Below, in pieces: positions 35,870 to 46,240 of a stretch of DNA of 64,000 bases (positions are counted from its first letter, which is position 1; each line of letters begins with the position of its first letter). The DNA comes from Bradyrhizobium vignae (GTDB lineage: Bacteria; Pseudomonadota; Alphaproteobacteria; Rhizobiales; Xanthobacteraceae). The stretch lies in NCBI RefSeq assembly GCF_004114425.1, contig NZ_RDQF01000006.1, forward strand, positions 124,001-188,000, in the 5' to 3' direction. The notes below the pieces were generated by a model. The model saw only the letters and a program-made list of their open reading frames with translations, was not told the origin of the DNA and did no database searches. A program made the translations under genes and the position numbers.

Positions 35870-37147
35870 TTACTCAGCGGCCTGCTTCTGCGGCGGGTCG
35901 AGCGCGCCGGACTTGTGGATGTCGGCGACCTGATGATCGCTGAAGCCGAGCACCGAGCGCAGGATCTCGTCCGTGTGCTCGCCGAGCAGCGGCGAGCGGG
36001 TGACTTCGGCCGGGCTATCCGACAGCTTGATCGGGTTGCCGACCGAAATGTACTTGCCGCGGGTGGGGTGGTCGACCTCGACGACGGTGCCGGTCGCGCG
36101 CAGCGACTGGTCTTCGGCGATCTCCTTCATCGACAGGATCGGGCCACAGGGGATGTCGTCCTTGTTGAGGATCTCCATCGCCTCGAACTTGGTCTTGGTC
36201 ATCGTCCACTGCTCGATGCGGGCGAAGATCTCGTTGAGCCGCGGCAGGCGCGCCGCCGGCTTGGCGTAGTTCGGATCGGTCTTCCAGGTCGGCTCGCCGA
36301 TGACGTCGCAGATCTTCTCCCAGACCGGGGCCTGGGTGATGAAGTAGATGTAGGCGTTGGGATCGGTCTCCCAGCCCTTGCACTTCAGGATGCGGCCGGG
36401 CTGGCCGCCGCCGGAATCGTTGCCGGCGCGCGGCACGGCATCGCCGAACGGCACGCCTTCGCCGAACTGGCTGTACTCCTTGAGCGGACCATGGGCGAGG
36501 CGCTGCTGGTCGCGCAGCTTGACGCGGCAGAGGTTGAGCACGCCGTCCTGCATCGCGGCGGTGACGCGCTGGCCCTTGCCCGAATGCGTGCGCTGATAGA
36601 GCGCGGTGACGATGCCGAGCGCCAGGTGCAGGCCGGTGCCGCTATCGCCGATCTGCGCGCCGGTGACGAGCGGCAGGCCGTCGCGGAAACCGGTCGTGGA
36701 GGCGGCGCCGCCGGTGCACTGCGCGACGTTCTCATAGACCTTGCAGTCTTCGTATGGGCCAGGGCCAAAGCCCTTGATCGAGGCGACGATCATCTTCGGG
36801 TTGATCTGCTGGATCTTCTCCCAGGGGAAGCCCATGCGGTCGAGCACGCCGGGGCCGAAATTCTCCACCAGCACGTCGCACTTCTTGATCAGCTCGGTGA
36901 GGACTTCCTTGCCCTTGGGGTTCTTGGTGTCGAGCGTGATCGAGCGCTTGTTGTGGTTGAGCATGGTGAAATACAGGCTGTCCACGTTCGGGATGTCCTG
37001 CAGTTGGCCTCGGGTGATGTCGCCCACGCCCGGGCGTTCCACCTTGATCACGTCGGCGCCGAACCAGGCCAGCAGCTGCGTGCAGGTCGGTCCGGACTGG
37101 ACGTGGGTAAAATCGAGAATGCGAACGCCCGTGAGCGCTTTGGTCAT
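35870..37147 (-). CDS. frc: formyl-CoA:oxalate CoA-transferase
   Basis: A 425-residue class III CoA-transferase that moves CoA from formyl-CoA to oxalate, giving oxalyl-CoA and formate. It follows the Oxalobacter Frc sequence closely in pattern: [38 protein letters not shown], the catalytic Asp at 168 in [10 protein letters not shown], and the glycine loop DSGGGQPG near 257. Length is as expected (428 in Oxalobacter). It lies 63 bp downstream of oxc on the same strand, with its own terminator after it, so gntR-oxc-frc is one transcript. No operator copy precedes frc itself. Confidence 0.95.
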   Translation of the reverse strand: MTKALTGVRILDFTHVQSGPTCTQLLAWFGADVIKVERPGVGDITRGQLQDIPNVDSLYFTMLNHNKRSITLDTKNPKGKEVLTELIKKCDVLVENFGPGVLDRMGFPWEKIQQINPKMIVASIKGFGPGPYEDCKVYENVAQCTGGAASTTGFRDGLPLVTGAQIGDSGTGLHLALGIVTALYQRTHSGKGQRVTAAMQDGVLNLCRVKLRDQQRLAHGPLKEYSQFGEGVPFGDAVPRAGNDSGGGQPGRILKCKGWETDPNAYIYFITQAPVWEKICDVIGEPTWKTDPNYAKPAARLPRLNEIFARIEQWTMTKTKFEAMEILNKDDIPCGPILSMKEIAEDQSLRATGTVVEVDHPTRGKYISVGNPIKLSDSPAEVTRSPLLGEHTDEILRSVLGFSDHQVADIHKSGALDPPQKQAAE

Positions 37148-37210
37148 CGTGTTGCTCCGTACTCTGTCTGCCCCTGCTAACCACAGGGAGTAAGGGTTGA
37201 AGGGGTGGAC

Positions 37211-38944
37211 TTACTTTTTCTTCTGCAGAACGCTCTGCGGATTGAGGTTGCCGATGCGGCCGCTCTCCGAGCCCGCGGCCGGATCGATCACGGCGTTGAT
37301 GAGCGTCGGCTTGCCGGACTTCATGGCTTCGTTGACGGCGCGCTTCAGTTCATCCGGCGAGGTGGCATTCACGCCGACGCCGCCGAAGGCTTCCATCATC
37401 TTGTCGTAGCGCGCGCCCTTCACGAACACGGTGGTCGCCGGATCGGAATTGGCGCCGTTGACATCGGTGCCGCGATAGATGCCGTCATTGTTGAAGATCA
37501 CGACGCAGATCGGCAGGTTGTAGCGGCAGATCGTCTCGACCTCCATGCCGGAGAAGCCGAACGCCGAGTCGCCTTCCACCGCCAGCACGGGGTTGCCGGT
37601 CTCGAGCGCGGCCGCGATCGCCTGGCCCATGCCGATGCCCATCACGCCCCAGGTGCCGACGTCGAGGCGCTTGCGCGGGCGGTACATGTCGATGACGCCG
37701 CGAGCGAGGTCGAGCGTGTTGGCGCCTTCATTGACGAGGATCGCCTCGGGATACTCCTTGATGACGTTCTTCAAGACGCCGAGCGCGCCGTGATAGTCCA
37801 TCGGCGACTTGTTGTTCATGAGCTTCGGCGCCATCTTGGCGACGTTCTCTTCGCGCTTGGTCGAGACGGCCTTGGTCCAGTCGGCGGGCGGTGCAGTCCA
37901 GCTCGAGCCCATCGCCTGGTTGAAGGCGGAGACCACTGAGCCGATGTCGCCGACGACGGGCGCGACGATCTCGACGTTGGAGTCCATTTCCTTCGGCTCG
38001 ATGTCGACCTGGATGAACTTCTTCGGCGCTTCGCCCCAGCTCTTGCCCTTGCCGTGCGAGAGCAGCCAGTTCAGCCGCGCGCCGATCAGCATGACGACGT
38101 CGGACTCTTTCAGCACGGTCGAGCGGGCCGCGCCGGCGCACTGCGGATGGGTGTCGGGCAGGAGGCCCTTGGCCATGCTCATCGGGAGGAACGGCACGCC
38201 GCTCTTCTCGACGAAGTTCTTGATCTCCTCATCGGCCTGCGCGTAGGCCGCGCCCTTGCCGAGAATGATGAGCGGACGCTTGGCGCTCTTGAGCACGTCG
38301 AGCGCGCGCTTCACCGAAGCGGGCGAGGGGATCTGCGCGGGCGCCGCGTCGATCACCTTGACCAGCGACTTCCGGCCGGCCTCGGCGTTCATCACTTGCC
38401 CGAACAGCTTTGCCGGCAGATCCAGATAGACGCCGCCCGGACGGCCCGAGACCGCAGCGCGAATGGCGCGGGCGAAACCGATGCCGATGTCCTGGGCGTG
38501 CAGCACGCGATAGGCCGCCTTGCACAGGGGCTTTGCAATCGCGAGCTGGTCCATCTCTTCGTAGTCGCCCTGCTGGAGGTCGACGATCTCGCGCTCGGAG
38601 GAGCCCGAAACCAGGATCATCGGGTAGCAGTTGGTGGTGGCGTGGGCGAGCGCAGTGAGACCATTGAGGAAGCCGGGCGCCGACACCGTGAGGCAAACGC
38701 CGGGCTTCTTGGTGAGATAGCCGGCGATGCCTGCGGCGTAGCCGGCGTTCTGCTCGTGGCGGAAGGAGATCACGCGAATACCGGCGGCCTGCGCCATGCG
38801 GCCCAAATCCGTGATCGGGATGCCCGGCACATTATAAATGGTGTTGATGCCGTTCAGCTTGAGCGCGTCGATGACGAGATGGAAGCCATCCGTCAGTTCC
38901 TGCTCGGTGCCCGGTGCTTCGGACTTGGTCGCGGTATTCAGCAT
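37211..38944 (-). CDS. oxc: oxalyl-CoA decarboxylase
   Basis: A 577-residue ThDP enzyme that decarboxylates oxalyl-CoA to formyl-CoA + CO2. Pyr domain with the cofactor-activating Glu at about 64 ([12 protein letters not shown]), central domain, and PP domain with [11 protein letters not shown] and [12 protein letters not shown] for Mg-ThDP. Length and motifs fit Oxc (568 residues in Oxalobacter). ATG 38944, 64 bp downstream of the gntR stop. A longer frame from 39052 overlaps gntR and is unlikely. With Frc it forms a cycle consuming oxalate and protons. Confidence 0.95.
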   Translation of the reverse strand: MLNTATKSEAPGTEQELTDGFHLVIDALKLNGINTIYNVPGIPITDLGRMAQAAGIRVISFRHEQNAGYAAGIAGYLTKKPGVCLTVSAPGFLNGLTALAHATTNCYPMILVSGSSEREIVDLQQGDYEEMDQLAIAKPLCKAAYRVLHAQDIGIGFARAIRAAVSGRPGGVYLDLPAKLFGQVMNAEAGRKSLVKVIDAAPAQIPSPASVKRALDVLKSAKRPLIILGKGAAYAQADEEIKNFVEKSGVPFLPMSMAKGLLPDTHPQCAGAARSTVLKESDVVMLIGARLNWLLSHGKGKSWGEAPKKFIQVDIEPKEMDSNVEIVAPVVGDIGSVVSAFNQAMGSSWTAPPADWTKAVSTKREENVAKMAPKLMNNKSPMDYHGALGVLKNVIKEYPEAILVNEGANTLDLARGVIDMYRPRKRLDVGTWGVMGIGMGQAIAAALETGNPVLAVEGDSAFGFSGMEVETICRYNLPICVVIFNNDGIYRGTDVNGANSDPATTVFVKGARYDKMMEAFGGVGVNATSPDELKRAVNEAMKSGKPTLINAVIDPAAGSESGRIGNLNPQSVLQKKK

Positions 38945-39008
38945 GGGCCTTGTCTCCCTGGTCTCAAGGTCGTTGGGGCGAATTGTTCGCCCTTCTGGTG
39001 AACGTTGC

Positions 39009-39740
39009 TTAAGTGAAGAGTTCCTGGCCGTGCGCTTCGACGTAAGCGGCAAGGCCGAGGGTGTGATCGCGGGCGCGCTTCTCGGCGAGCTCGGTATCGC
39101 GCGCTTCCAAGGCTTCGATGATGCCGAGATGCTCGGGCAGCGAGGTCGCGGTGCGGTCCTTGCGCCCGATCGTCAGTTGCCGGTAGCCGCGCACGTGCAG
39201 CAGCAGGTCGTTGGTGAGGTCGACCAGCACGGGGGATTCCGACAGCGAGATCAGCGCCTGGTGGAAGGCGATGTTGGCCTTGGAGTATTCCTCCACATGA
39301 TCCTCGGGCAGGCGGTCCTTGCCGAAATCCTTGAAGAAGTCGCGCAGCGCCGAGATGTCCTTCTTGCGTGCGGTGGTGGTGATGAGGCGGGCGGCCATGC
39401 TCTCCAGCGCCGCCCAGGCGCGGATCATGTCGACGATCTCGCTCTTGGTCCTGCGCACCACCATGATGCCGCGGCGCGGCACCGTCTTCACGAAGCCGTC
39501 CTGCTCGAGCATCGCGATGGCTTCGCGGATCGGCGTGCGGCTGACGCCGAGGCGTTCGGACAGCGCGCGCTCGTCGAGCATCACCGGCTCGGGCGTCGAG
39601 TAGATGTCCATCTTGAGGATGGCTTCCTTCAAGGCGTCATACGCCTTGTTCTTGAAGCTGCTCTCCGGGGCAATACGAACGATTGCGATGTCTGCCTCGG
39701 CCATGTTCGGCAACGCCTTGGTTGGTTTCCGTAGTGACAC
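39009..39740 (-). CDS. GntR-family (FCD domain) regulator of oxalate genes
   Basis: A 243-residue regulator. A winged helix-turn-helix ([20 protein letters not shown], about residues 67-86) precedes an all-helical FCD ligand domain with the metal/ligand-type [10 protein letters not shown] and a later [15 protein letters not shown]. The start is GTG 39740, because GGAGGAG lies exactly upstream; the frame extends to 39809, but that would run through the operator. It heads the gntR-oxc-frc operon and has an operator copy 57 bp upstream, so it is probably autoregulated. FCD regulators are usually repressors released by a small organic acid; here oxalate, formate or a CoA ester would fit. Confidence 0.9.
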   Translation of the reverse strand: MSLRKPTKALPNMAEADIAIVRIAPESSFKNKAYDALKEAILKMDIYSTPEPVMLDERALSERLGVSRTPIREAIAMLEQDGFVKTVPRRGIMVVRRTKSEIVDMIRAWAALESMAARLITTTARKKDISALRDFFKDFGKDRLPEDHVEEYSKANIAFHQALISLSESPVLVDLTNDLLLHVRGYRQLTIGRKDRTATSLPEHLGIIEALEARDTELAEKRARDHTLGLAAYVEAHGQELFT

Positions 39741-39796
39741 GACGAATCTCCTCCAGTGGGAGTCGTCTTTTACAGGAATATTGACGGGAAAGTTTT

Positions 39797-39813
39797 TGGC
39801 ATACCACATGCCA
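39797..39813. promoter_or_regulatory. oxalate-regulon operator, copy E (gntR-oxc-frc)
   Basis: TGGCATACCACATGCCA is a palindrome (TGGCAT-N5-ATGCCA). TTGACA at 39822-39817 on the minus strand sits next to it as a -35 element, so a bound repressor would block the promoter. Confidence 0.75.
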
Positions 39814-39877
39814 GAATGTCAAGCTGCCTATTTTTTGCGGCGTTCTTAGGTGCGTGGCGGCTTGACAAGTTGGCTTC

Positions 39878-39894
39878 TGGCATACCAAATGCCA
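39878..39894. promoter_or_regulatory. oxalate-regulon operator, copy F (acyl-CoA synthetase)
   Basis: TGGCATACCAAATGCCA, differing from copy E at one central base. TTGACA at 39862-39867 lies just upstream on the plus strand, so the operator covers the -10 region of the synthetase promoter. Confidence 0.75.
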
Positions 39895-40055
39895 TCGCCA
39901 GCCATTTTTGATCCAAGCCGGCGGAGTAGTCTTGGGCTTTATGCCACTCCGTTCCGTCGCATGGAACAGAGCGCGGCGAATGGCAAGCATCACGGGCAGC
40001 CGCAAACCACGCGCGCGCTTTGCAAAGAACGAACTGAGGTCAAGGGAGAAGCCAC

Positions 40056-42185
40056 ATGTCCAATTCCAAAGATGCCGTCCGCAAGGTGCTTGACCAGGTC
40101 AAGGCGGACAACCGCACCAGCCTGACCGCGCCGGAAGGCAAGCTGGTCTGCGACGCCTACGGCATTCCGGTGCCGAAGGAGGGCGTGGCGAAATCGGCGG
40201 GCGAAGCCGGCAAGATGGCGGCCGCGATGGGATTCCCCGTCGTAATGAAGATTGTCTCGCCGGACATTCTCCACAAGACCGAAGCCGGCGGCGTTATCGT
40301 CGGCCTCAAGACGGCCGAGGAAGCCGAGAAGGCCTACGAGACCATTCTCGGAAACGCGAAGAAATATAAGGCCGATGCCAAGATCGAGGGCGTCCAGGTG
40401 CAGCAGATGCTGGCCGGCGGTACCGAGGTCATCGTCGGTTCGATCACCGACGGTTCGTTCGGCAAGCTGGTGGCTTTCGGCCTTGGCGGCGTGCTGGTCG
40501 AAGTCTTGAAGGACATCACGTTCCGCCTCGCGCCTGCCACAAAGGAAGACGCGCTCTCGATGCTCGACGGCATCCAGGCACACGAGATTCTGAAGGGTGT
40601 GCGCGGCAGCGAGCCGGTGAACCGCAACGCTCTGGCCGACGTCATCGTCAAGGTCTCGCAGCTCGTCACCGATTTCCCGGAGATCGTCGAGCTCGACCTC
40701 AACCCTGTGTTCGCGACGCCGAAGGACGCGACCGCCGCGGACGTGCGCATCGTCGTCGATTTCGCCTACAAGCCGAAGCCGAAGCCGCGCCCGACTGAGG
40801 AGATCGTCGCGGCGATGAACCGCATCATGCAGCCCAAAGCGGTCGCCGTGGTCGGCGCCTCCGCCGAGGACGGCAAGATCGGCAACTCCGTGATGAAGAA
40901 CCTCATCAACGGCGGCTACAAGGGCGAGATCTATCCGATCCATCCCAAGGCCGCCGAGATCCTCGGCTATAAGGCGTACAAGAGCGTCAAGGACGTGCCG
41001 GGCGTGATCGACGTCGCGGTGTTCGCGATTCCCGCGAAGTTTGTGGCGGCAGCTCTCACCGAATGCGGCGAGAAGAAGATTCCGGGCGCAGTCCTGATTC
41101 CCTCGGGCTTTGCCGAAGCCGGCGCACCGGAGCTGCAGGCCGAGATCGTGGAGGTCGGCAAGAAGTACGACATCCGCTTGATGGGGCCGAACATCTACGG
41201 CTTCTACTACACCCCGGCCAATCTCTGCGCGACCTTCTGCACGGCCTATGACGTCAAGGGCCACGCGGCGCTGTCGTCGCAGTCGGGCGGCATCGGCATG
41301 GCCATCATCGGCTTCTCGCGCTCGGCCAAGATGGGCGTCTCGGCGATCGTCGGCCTCGGCAACAAGTCGGACATCGACGAGGACGATCTGCTCGCCTTCT
41401 TCGAGCAGGACCCGAACACGAATCTGATCGCGCAGCACTGCGAAGACCTCAAGGACGGCCGCGCCTTCGCGGAAGCCGCCAAGCGCGTCTCCAAGAAGAA
41501 GCCGGTCGTCGTGCTCAAGGCCGGCCGCACCTCGGCCGGTGCGAAGGCTGCGTCCTCCCACACCGGCGCGCTCGCCGGTAACGACCGCATCTATGAGGAC
41601 GTGTTCAAGCAGTCCGGCGTAATCCGTGCGCGCAGCTTGCGCCAGCTGCTCGAATTCGCCCGCGGCGTGCCGGTGTTGCCGACGCCGAAGGGCGAGAACG
41701 TGCTCATCATCACCGGTGCCGGCGGCTCGGGCGTGCTGCTGTCGGATTCCTGCGTCGACAACGGCTTGTCGCTGATGTCGATGCCCCCGGACCTCGATGC
41801 GGCCTTCCGCAAGTTCATCCCGCCGTTTGGTGCGGCCGGAAATCCTGTGGATATCACCGGCGGCGAGCCGCCGATCACCTACGTCAACACGGTGAAGCTC
41901 GGCCTGTCGGACGAGCGCATCCACGCCCTGATCCTCGGCTACTGGCACACCATCGTGACCCCACCGATGGTGTTCGCCCGCAACATGGTCGAGGTGAAGA
42001 AGGAGATGGAGGCCAAGGGCTTCGTGAAGCCCATGGTCGCCTCGCTCGCGGGCGACGTCGAGGTCGAGGAAGCCGCCGAATATCTCTACCAGCACGGCAT
42101 CCCGGCCTACGCCTACTCGACCGAGCTGCCGGTCGAGGTCCTCGGCGCCAAGTACAAGTGGGCGCGCGGGGCAGGGCTGCTCTGA
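40056..42185 (+). CDS. NDP-forming acyl-CoA synthetase (acetate-CoA ligase family), oxalate regulon
   Basis: A 709-residue enzyme with the ATP-grasp domain first (about 25-235; GFPVVMKIVSPDILHKTEAG) followed by the CoA-binding domain (about 255-350; PKAVAVVGASAEDGKIGNSV) and the ligase domains with SSHTGALAGNDR, where the phospho-His lies. This is a fused, permuted form of ADP-forming acetyl-CoA/acyl-CoA synthetases. It makes a CoA thioester from a carboxylic acid with ATP. It starts 162 bp from operator copy F and is divergent from gntR-oxc-frc. A role in charging formate or oxalate to prime the Frc cycle is inference; the acid is not shown by the sequence. Confidence 0.9.
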   Translation: MSNSKDAVRKVLDQVKADNRTSLTAPEGKLVCDAYGIPVPKEGVAKSAGEAGKMAAAMGFPVVMKIVSPDILHKTEAGGVIVGLKTAEEAEKAYETILGNAKKYKADAKIEGVQVQQMLAGGTEVIVGSITDGSFGKLVAFGLGGVLVEVLKDITFRLAPATKEDALSMLDGIQAHEILKGVRGSEPVNRNALADVIVKVSQLVTDFPEIVELDLNPVFATPKDATAADVRIVVDFAYKPKPKPRPTEEIVAAMNRIMQPKAVAVVGASAEDGKIGNSVMKNLINGGYKGEIYPIHPKAAEILGYKAYKSVKDVPGVIDVAVFAIPAKFVAAALTECGEKKIPGAVLIPSGFAEAGAPELQAEIVEVGKKYDIRLMGPNIYGFYYTPANLCATFCTAYDVKGHAALSSQSGGIGMAIIGFSRSAKMGVSAIVGLGNKSDIDEDDLLAFFEQDPNTNLIAQHCEDLKDGRAFAEAAKRVSKKKPVVVLKAGRTSAGAKAASSHTGALAGNDRIYEDVFKQSGVIRARSLRQLLEFARGVPVLPTPKGENVLIITGAGGSGVLLSDSCVDNGLSLMSMPPDLDAAFRKFIPPFGAAGNPVDITGGEPPITYVNTVKLGLSDERIHALILGYWHTIVTPPMVFARNMVEVKKEMEAKGFVKPMVASLAGDVEVEEAAEYLYQHGIPAYAYSTELPVEVLGAKYKWARGAGLL

Positions 42186-42250
42186 GCGTTGTCTCTCCCG
42201 TCGTCCGGGGCGGCGCGAAGCGTCCAACTATGGTGCGCGCTTGCGCACCT

Positions 42251-42300
42251 GAGGATCTCGAGATTCCGGGTTCGCGCTCACGCGCGCCCCGGAATGACGC
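42251..42300. repeat. ATTCCGGG/CCCGGAAT palindromic intergenic repeat
   Basis: ATTCCGGG (42263-42270) pairs with CCCGGAAT (42288-42295), in a unit GGATCTCGAGATTCCGGGTTCG...CCCCGGAATGAC. A related copy is at 56781-56836. It sits between the synthetase and the IclR gene. Confidence 0.65.
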
Positions 42301-42321
42301 CAGCCAGAGCGGCAGGTCGCG

Positions 42322-43164
42322 ATGAGCAAGAACGTGATCCGGCGCAAATCGCTCGAACCCAGATCGCCGGCGGAGGCTGATCAAGAGGGCCGCGACGGTG
42401 GCGTGCAGTCCGTTGATCGTGCGCTGTCGATCATCGAGACGCTGGCCGAGGACGACGAAGGTTATCGCCTCAGCGATCTTGCGATCCGTACCGGCCTGTC
42501 GGCTTCCACCGTGCACCGACTGCTCGCAACGCTCGAAAGCCGCCGTTTCGTGCAGTTCGACCGTGGCGAATCGAAATGGCATGTCGGCGTGCGCAGCTTC
42601 ACAGTTGGCGCCAGCTTTGCGCGGAGGCGTAATTTTTCCGCGCAGGCGATTCCCTACTTGCGCAAGCTGCGCGATCTCACCCGCGAGACCGCCAATCTCG
42701 CCGTGGTCGACGATGAGTTCATCATCGTGCTGACCCGCATGGAAAGCCGCGAGATCATGCGCTCGCTGACCAAGGTCGGCGGCCGCGTTCCCATGGTGAC
42801 CTCCGGCGTCGGCAAAGCGGTGCTCGCAACCTATTCAGACGAGGACGTCGGCGCCGTCATCCGCCATCACGGCATGCCCCGGCTGACCGAGAAGTCGATC
42901 GTGCGGCCGAGTGACCTGTTCAAGGAGCTTGAAAAAATCCGCAAGCAGGGCTTTGCCGTCGACGATGAGGAGGCACAGATCGGCCTGCGCTGCGTAGCCG
43001 CGGTGGTATACAATGCTTTGGCCGAACCGCTAGCCGCGATTTCCGTATCCGGCATGACCAGCCGCGTCACCGACGAGCGTTTGCCGGAGATTGGCCAGAT
43101 CGTCCGGGATGTCGCTGCCGAATTGACGGCCGCGCTTGGCGGGGTGATCCCGGCATCCCGCTAG
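42322..43164 (+). CDS. IclR-family regulator of the glyoxylate cluster
   Basis: A 280-residue IclR protein: winged helix-turn-helix YRLSDLAIRTGLSASTVHRL at about 48-67 and an effector domain from about 105 (AIPYLRKLRDLTRETANLAV) with GRVPMVTSGVGKAVLA. IclR members such as AllR and BhcR sense glyoxylate and control gcl-type genes. It lies immediately before tctCBA and 6.6 kb from gcl-hyi-glxR on the same strand. A GGAAAA dyad upstream of gcl resembles an IclR site. Confidence 0.9.
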   Translation: MSKNVIRRKSLEPRSPAEADQEGRDGGVQSVDRALSIIETLAEDDEGYRLSDLAIRTGLSASTVHRLLATLESRRFVQFDRGESKWHVGVRSFTVGASFARRRNFSAQAIPYLRKLRDLTRETANLAVVDDEFIIVLTRMESREIMRSLTKVGGRVPMVTSGVGKAVLATYSDEDVGAVIRHHGMPRLTEKSIVRPSDLFKELEKIRKQGFAVDDEEAQIGLRCVAAVVYNALAEPLAAISVSGMTSRVTDERLPEIGQIVRDVAAELTAALGGVIPASR

Positions 43165-43204
43165 CCAAAACCCTGAGGGGATCTCACTGGACAGCATCGG
43201 CCGT

Positions 43205-43225
43205 TTTGGTTGATATGCGACCAAA
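43205..43225. promoter_or_regulatory. dyad upstream of tctC
   Basis: TTTGGT-N9-ACCAAA, 44 bp upstream of the tctC start. A possible operator for the IclR gene next door or for another regulator; only the dyad is seen. Confidence 0.4.
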
Positions 43226-43268
43226 CGACATAATGCGGCGAAGTCCGCACGAGCCTGGAGATGCCTGC

Positions 43269-44237
43269 ATGTTTCGATTTCCCGTGCGCCTTGTCGGCGC
43301 AGCCGTCGCGTTGACCCTGGCGGCAGCCAATCCGGCCTTTGCCCAGCAGCTCGAGCTCAAGCTGATGGCGCCGGCCGCCCCAGGCGGGGGATGGGACCAG
43401 ACGGCGCGTTCGATGCAGCAGGCGCTGGTGGCCTCCGGCGTCGCCCGCAGCGTGCAGGTCACCAACGTTCCCGGTGCGGGCGGCAGCGTGGGCATCGCGC
43501 AGTTCGTCAATGGCGCCAAGGGCGATGGCAACCAGATGATGGTCAACGGCTTCGTCATGGTGGGCGCGCTCGCCATGAACAAGTCGCCGGTGACGCTCGA
43601 ACAGGTGACGCCGATCGCGCGTCTCACCGAGGAAATCCAGGTGATCGTGGTGCCCGCGAACTCGCCGATCAAGACCGGGCAGGATCTGGCCGCCGCGGTG
43701 AAGGCGGATATCGCCAAGGTGACCTTCGCCGGCGGCTCGGCTGGCGGCGTCGACCATGTGATGGCTGCGCTGTTCGCCGGCGCCGTCGGCGCCGACGCGA
43801 AGAAGATCAACTACATCCCGTTCTCCGGCGGCGGCGAGTCGCTCGCTGCGATCCTTGGCGGCAAGGTCACCGCAGGCATCTCGGGGCTGAGCGAATATGA
43901 AGGGCAGATCAAGTCCGGCAAGCTGCGCGCGATCGGCGTGACATCGGAGAAGCGCATTGCCGGCAGCGACATCCCGACCTTCAAGGAACAGGGCATCGAC
44001 CTCGTGATCGCCAACTGGCGCTCGGTGGTCGCACCTCCCGGCATCACGCCGGAGCAGCGCAAGACCTTGAGCGATGCGGTCGAGAAGATGGTGAAGTCGG
44101 ACGCCTGGAAGGAGATCCTCAAGCAGAAGGGCTGGGAGGACGCCTATCTCGGCGGCGACGCCTTCGCCGACTTCCTGAAGAAGGAAACCGTGCGCGTCAC
44201 CGACGTGCTGAAATCGGTCGGTCTCGTCAAGTCATGA
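43269..44237 (+). CDS. tctC: tripartite tricarboxylate transporter substrate-binding protein (Bug/TctC)
   Basis: A 322-residue periplasmic binding protein with a signal peptide (residues 1-24, ending PAFAQQ). The Bug-family fold is shown by MAPAAPGGGWDQTARS near residue 31, VTNVPGAGGSVGI, and TFAGGSAGGVDHVMAAL. It captures a carboxylate for TctAB. ATG 43269. Its stop overlaps the tctB start by four bases. Confidence 0.93.
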   Translation: MFRFPVRLVGAAVALTLAAANPAFAQQLELKLMAPAAPGGGWDQTARSMQQALVASGVARSVQVTNVPGAGGSVGIAQFVNGAKGDGNQMMVNGFVMVGALAMNKSPVTLEQVTPIARLTEEIQVIVVPANSPIKTGQDLAAAVKADIAKVTFAGGSAGGVDHVMAALFAGAVGADAKKINYIPFSGGGESLAAILGGKVTAGISGLSEYEGQIKSGKLRAIGVTSEKRIAGSDIPTFKEQGIDLVIANWRSVVAPPGITPEQRKTLSDAVEKMVKSDAWKEILKQKGWEDAYLGGDAFADFLKKETVRVTDVLKSVGLVKS

Positions 44238-44719
44238 CATCAGGCGATTCTGCGCAGCCGCCGCGGCGTGTCGATCGCGCCGGCATCGTTATCGCTGCGT
44301 TGCTGGCGGCGCTCGCAGCGGTGCTGGTCTGGGACGCGCGCGGCCTGCAATCCGCCGCGATGTACGGCATGGGGCCGGAGGCGATGCCCGTCGTGGTCGC
44401 CAGCGGCCTTGCGCTGCTGGCGGTCGGCAATTTCATCGATGCGCTGCGCGGCAACTTGCCGCCGCGTGAGAGCACCGGTCCCGTGCCGGTCTTTCTGATC
44501 CTCGTCGGCCTCGCGCTGCTGATTGCGATCATCGGCTTTGGCGGCGGCTTCATCCTGGCGACCTCGGCGCTGTTCGTGACGACGTCCGCTGCCTTCGGTC
44601 GCCGCGCGGTCCTCGTCGACAGCGCCATCGCTCTCGTGATGTCGACCCTGATCTATCTCGCCTTCGACCGGCTATTGACGCTGAGCCTGCCTGCGGGCCC
44701 GCTGGAGCGATTGCTGTGA
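44234..44719 (+). CDS. tctB: tripartite tricarboxylate transporter small membrane subunit
   Basis: 161 residues with four predicted spans, e.g. [20 protein letters not shown] and [20 protein letters not shown]; typical TctB size and topology. It starts inside the tctC stop and ends one base into the tctA start region (TGATG), a tightly coupled operon. Confidence 0.93.
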   Translation: MTSGDSAQPPRRVDRAGIVIAALLAALAAVLVWDARGLQSAAMYGMGPEAMPVVVASGLALLAVGNFIDALRGNLPPRESTGPVPVFLILVGLALLIAIIGFGGGFILATSALFVTTSAAFGRRAVLVDSAIALVMSTLIYLAFDRLLTLSLPAGPLERLL

Positions 44720-46218
44720 TGGATACTTTTGCCGCGCTGGCGCATGGCATGGCGGTCGCCGTCCAGCCGATGAACCTGCTTTACGCGCTGATCGGCGTGT
44801 TCCTCGGCACGGCCGTGGGCGTGCTGCCCGGCATCGGCCCGGCCCTGACGGTCGCGCTGCTGCTGCCGGTGACCTACAAGCTCGATCCCGGCGGCTCGCT
44901 GATCATGTTCGCCGGCATCTATTATGGCGGCATGTATGGCGGCTCGACCACCGCGATCCTCATCAACACGCCCGGAGAAAGCGCATCGATGGCGACCGCG
45001 CTCGAAGGCAACAAGATGGCCAAGGCCGGCCGCGGCGGGCCGGCGCTCGCGACCTCTGCGATCGGCTCCTTCGTCGCGGGCACCATCGCCACCATCGGGC
45101 TCGCTTTCCTCGCGCCCTGGCTGGTCGACTTCGCGGTGCGCTTCGGCCCCGAGGATTATTTTGCGCTGATGTGCGTCGCCTTCGTCACGGTGTCGGCCAC
45201 CTTCGGCGATTCCCCGGTCCGCGGCCTGACCAGCCTGTTCGTCGGCCTGACGCTCGGCCTCGTCGGCATCGACAAGCTGACCGGCCAGGCCCGGCTTGCG
45301 TTCGGCGTGCCTGAATTGCTCGACGGGGTCGAGGTGACGACGCTCGCGGTCGGCTTGTTCGCGGTGGGCGAGGCGCTCTACGTCGCATCGCGCCGCCATC
45401 ACACCGAGGAGAAGCTGGAGCCGGTGCGCGGCTCGCTGTGGATGACCAGGGAAGACTGGAAGCGGTCGTGGAAGCCGTGGCTGCGCGGCACCATGTTCGG
45501 CTTCCCGATCGGCGCGCTGCCCGCCGGCGGCGCCGAGATCCCGACCTTCCTGTCTTATTCGACCGAGAAGCGTCTCACGAAATATCCGGAAGAGTTCGGC
45601 AAGGGCGCGATCGAAGGCGTCGCGGGACCTGAGGCCGCCAACAACGCCTCCGCCGCCGGCACGCTGGTGCCGCTGTTGACGCTGGGACTTCCGACCTCGG
45701 CAACCGCCGCGATGATGTTGGCGGGCTTCCAGCAATACGGCCTCAACCCGGGCCCGCTGCTGTTCGCCGAACGGCCTGACCTCGTCTGGGGCCTGATCGC
45801 GAGCCTGTTCATCGCCAACATGATGCTGCTGGTGCTCAACTTGCCCCTGGTCGGCCTGTGGGTACGGCTGCTCGCGATCCCGCAGCCTTGGCTCTATGCC
45901 GGCATCCTCGTGTTCGCAACCATGGGCACGATCGCGGCCAAGCCCTCGGTCGTCGAATTGTCGATGCTGGCCGGCTTCGGCGTGCTCGGCTTCCTGATGC
46001 GCCGGTTCGATTTTCCGATTGCGCCGGTCGTCGTTGGCCTGATCCTCGGCCCGATCGCCGAGAGCCAGCTCCGCCGCGCACTCGCGATCAGCCTCGGCGA
46101 TCCCATGACGCTGCTGCAGAGCCCGATCTCGGCGACGCTGCTCGGTATCGCGCTGATCGCGCTGCTGGCGCCGTTCGTGCTCAAGGGGCTGGGGCGGTTC
46201 AAGGCGAACGAGGACTAG
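44719..46218 (+). CDS. tctA: tripartite tricarboxylate transporter large membrane subunit
   Basis: A 499-residue polytopic subunit. Landmarks: [20 protein letters not shown] near residue 35, [20 protein letters not shown] near 72, [20 protein letters not shown] near 300 and a C-terminal [23 protein letters not shown] 44719 overlaps the tctB stop. The substrate is a carboxylate; the gcl context suggests a glyoxylate-yielding or C2/C3 acid. Confidence 0.93.
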   Translation: MDTFAALAHGMAVAVQPMNLLYALIGVFLGTAVGVLPGIGPALTVALLLPVTYKLDPGGSLIMFAGIYYGGMYGGSTTAILINTPGESASMATALEGNKMAKAGRGGPALATSAIGSFVAGTIATIGLAFLAPWLVDFAVRFGPEDYFALMCVAFVTVSATFGDSPVRGLTSLFVGLTLGLVGIDKLTGQARLAFGVPELLDGVEVTTLAVGLFAVGEALYVASRRHHTEEKLEPVRGSLWMTREDWKRSWKPWLRGTMFGFPIGALPAGGAEIPTFLSYSTEKRLTKYPEEFGKGAIEGVAGPEAANNASAAGTLVPLLTLGLPTSATAAMMLAGFQQYGLNPGPLLFAERPDLVWGLIASLFIANMMLLVLNLPLVGLWVRLLAIPQPWLYAGILVFATMGTIAAKPSVVELSMLAGFGVLGFLMRRFDFPIAPVVVGLILGPIAESQLRRALAISLGDPMTLLQSPISATLLGIALIALLAPFVLKGLGRFKANED

Positions 46219-46240
46219 CTAGGAGCATCGCCCGTTTCAT

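Noticed and set aside
39990..42227. Long minus-strand open frame (about 745 codons) opposite the acyl-CoA synthetase
   Set aside because: His/Arg/Asp-rich shadow without motifs; the plus-strand synthetase is unambiguous.
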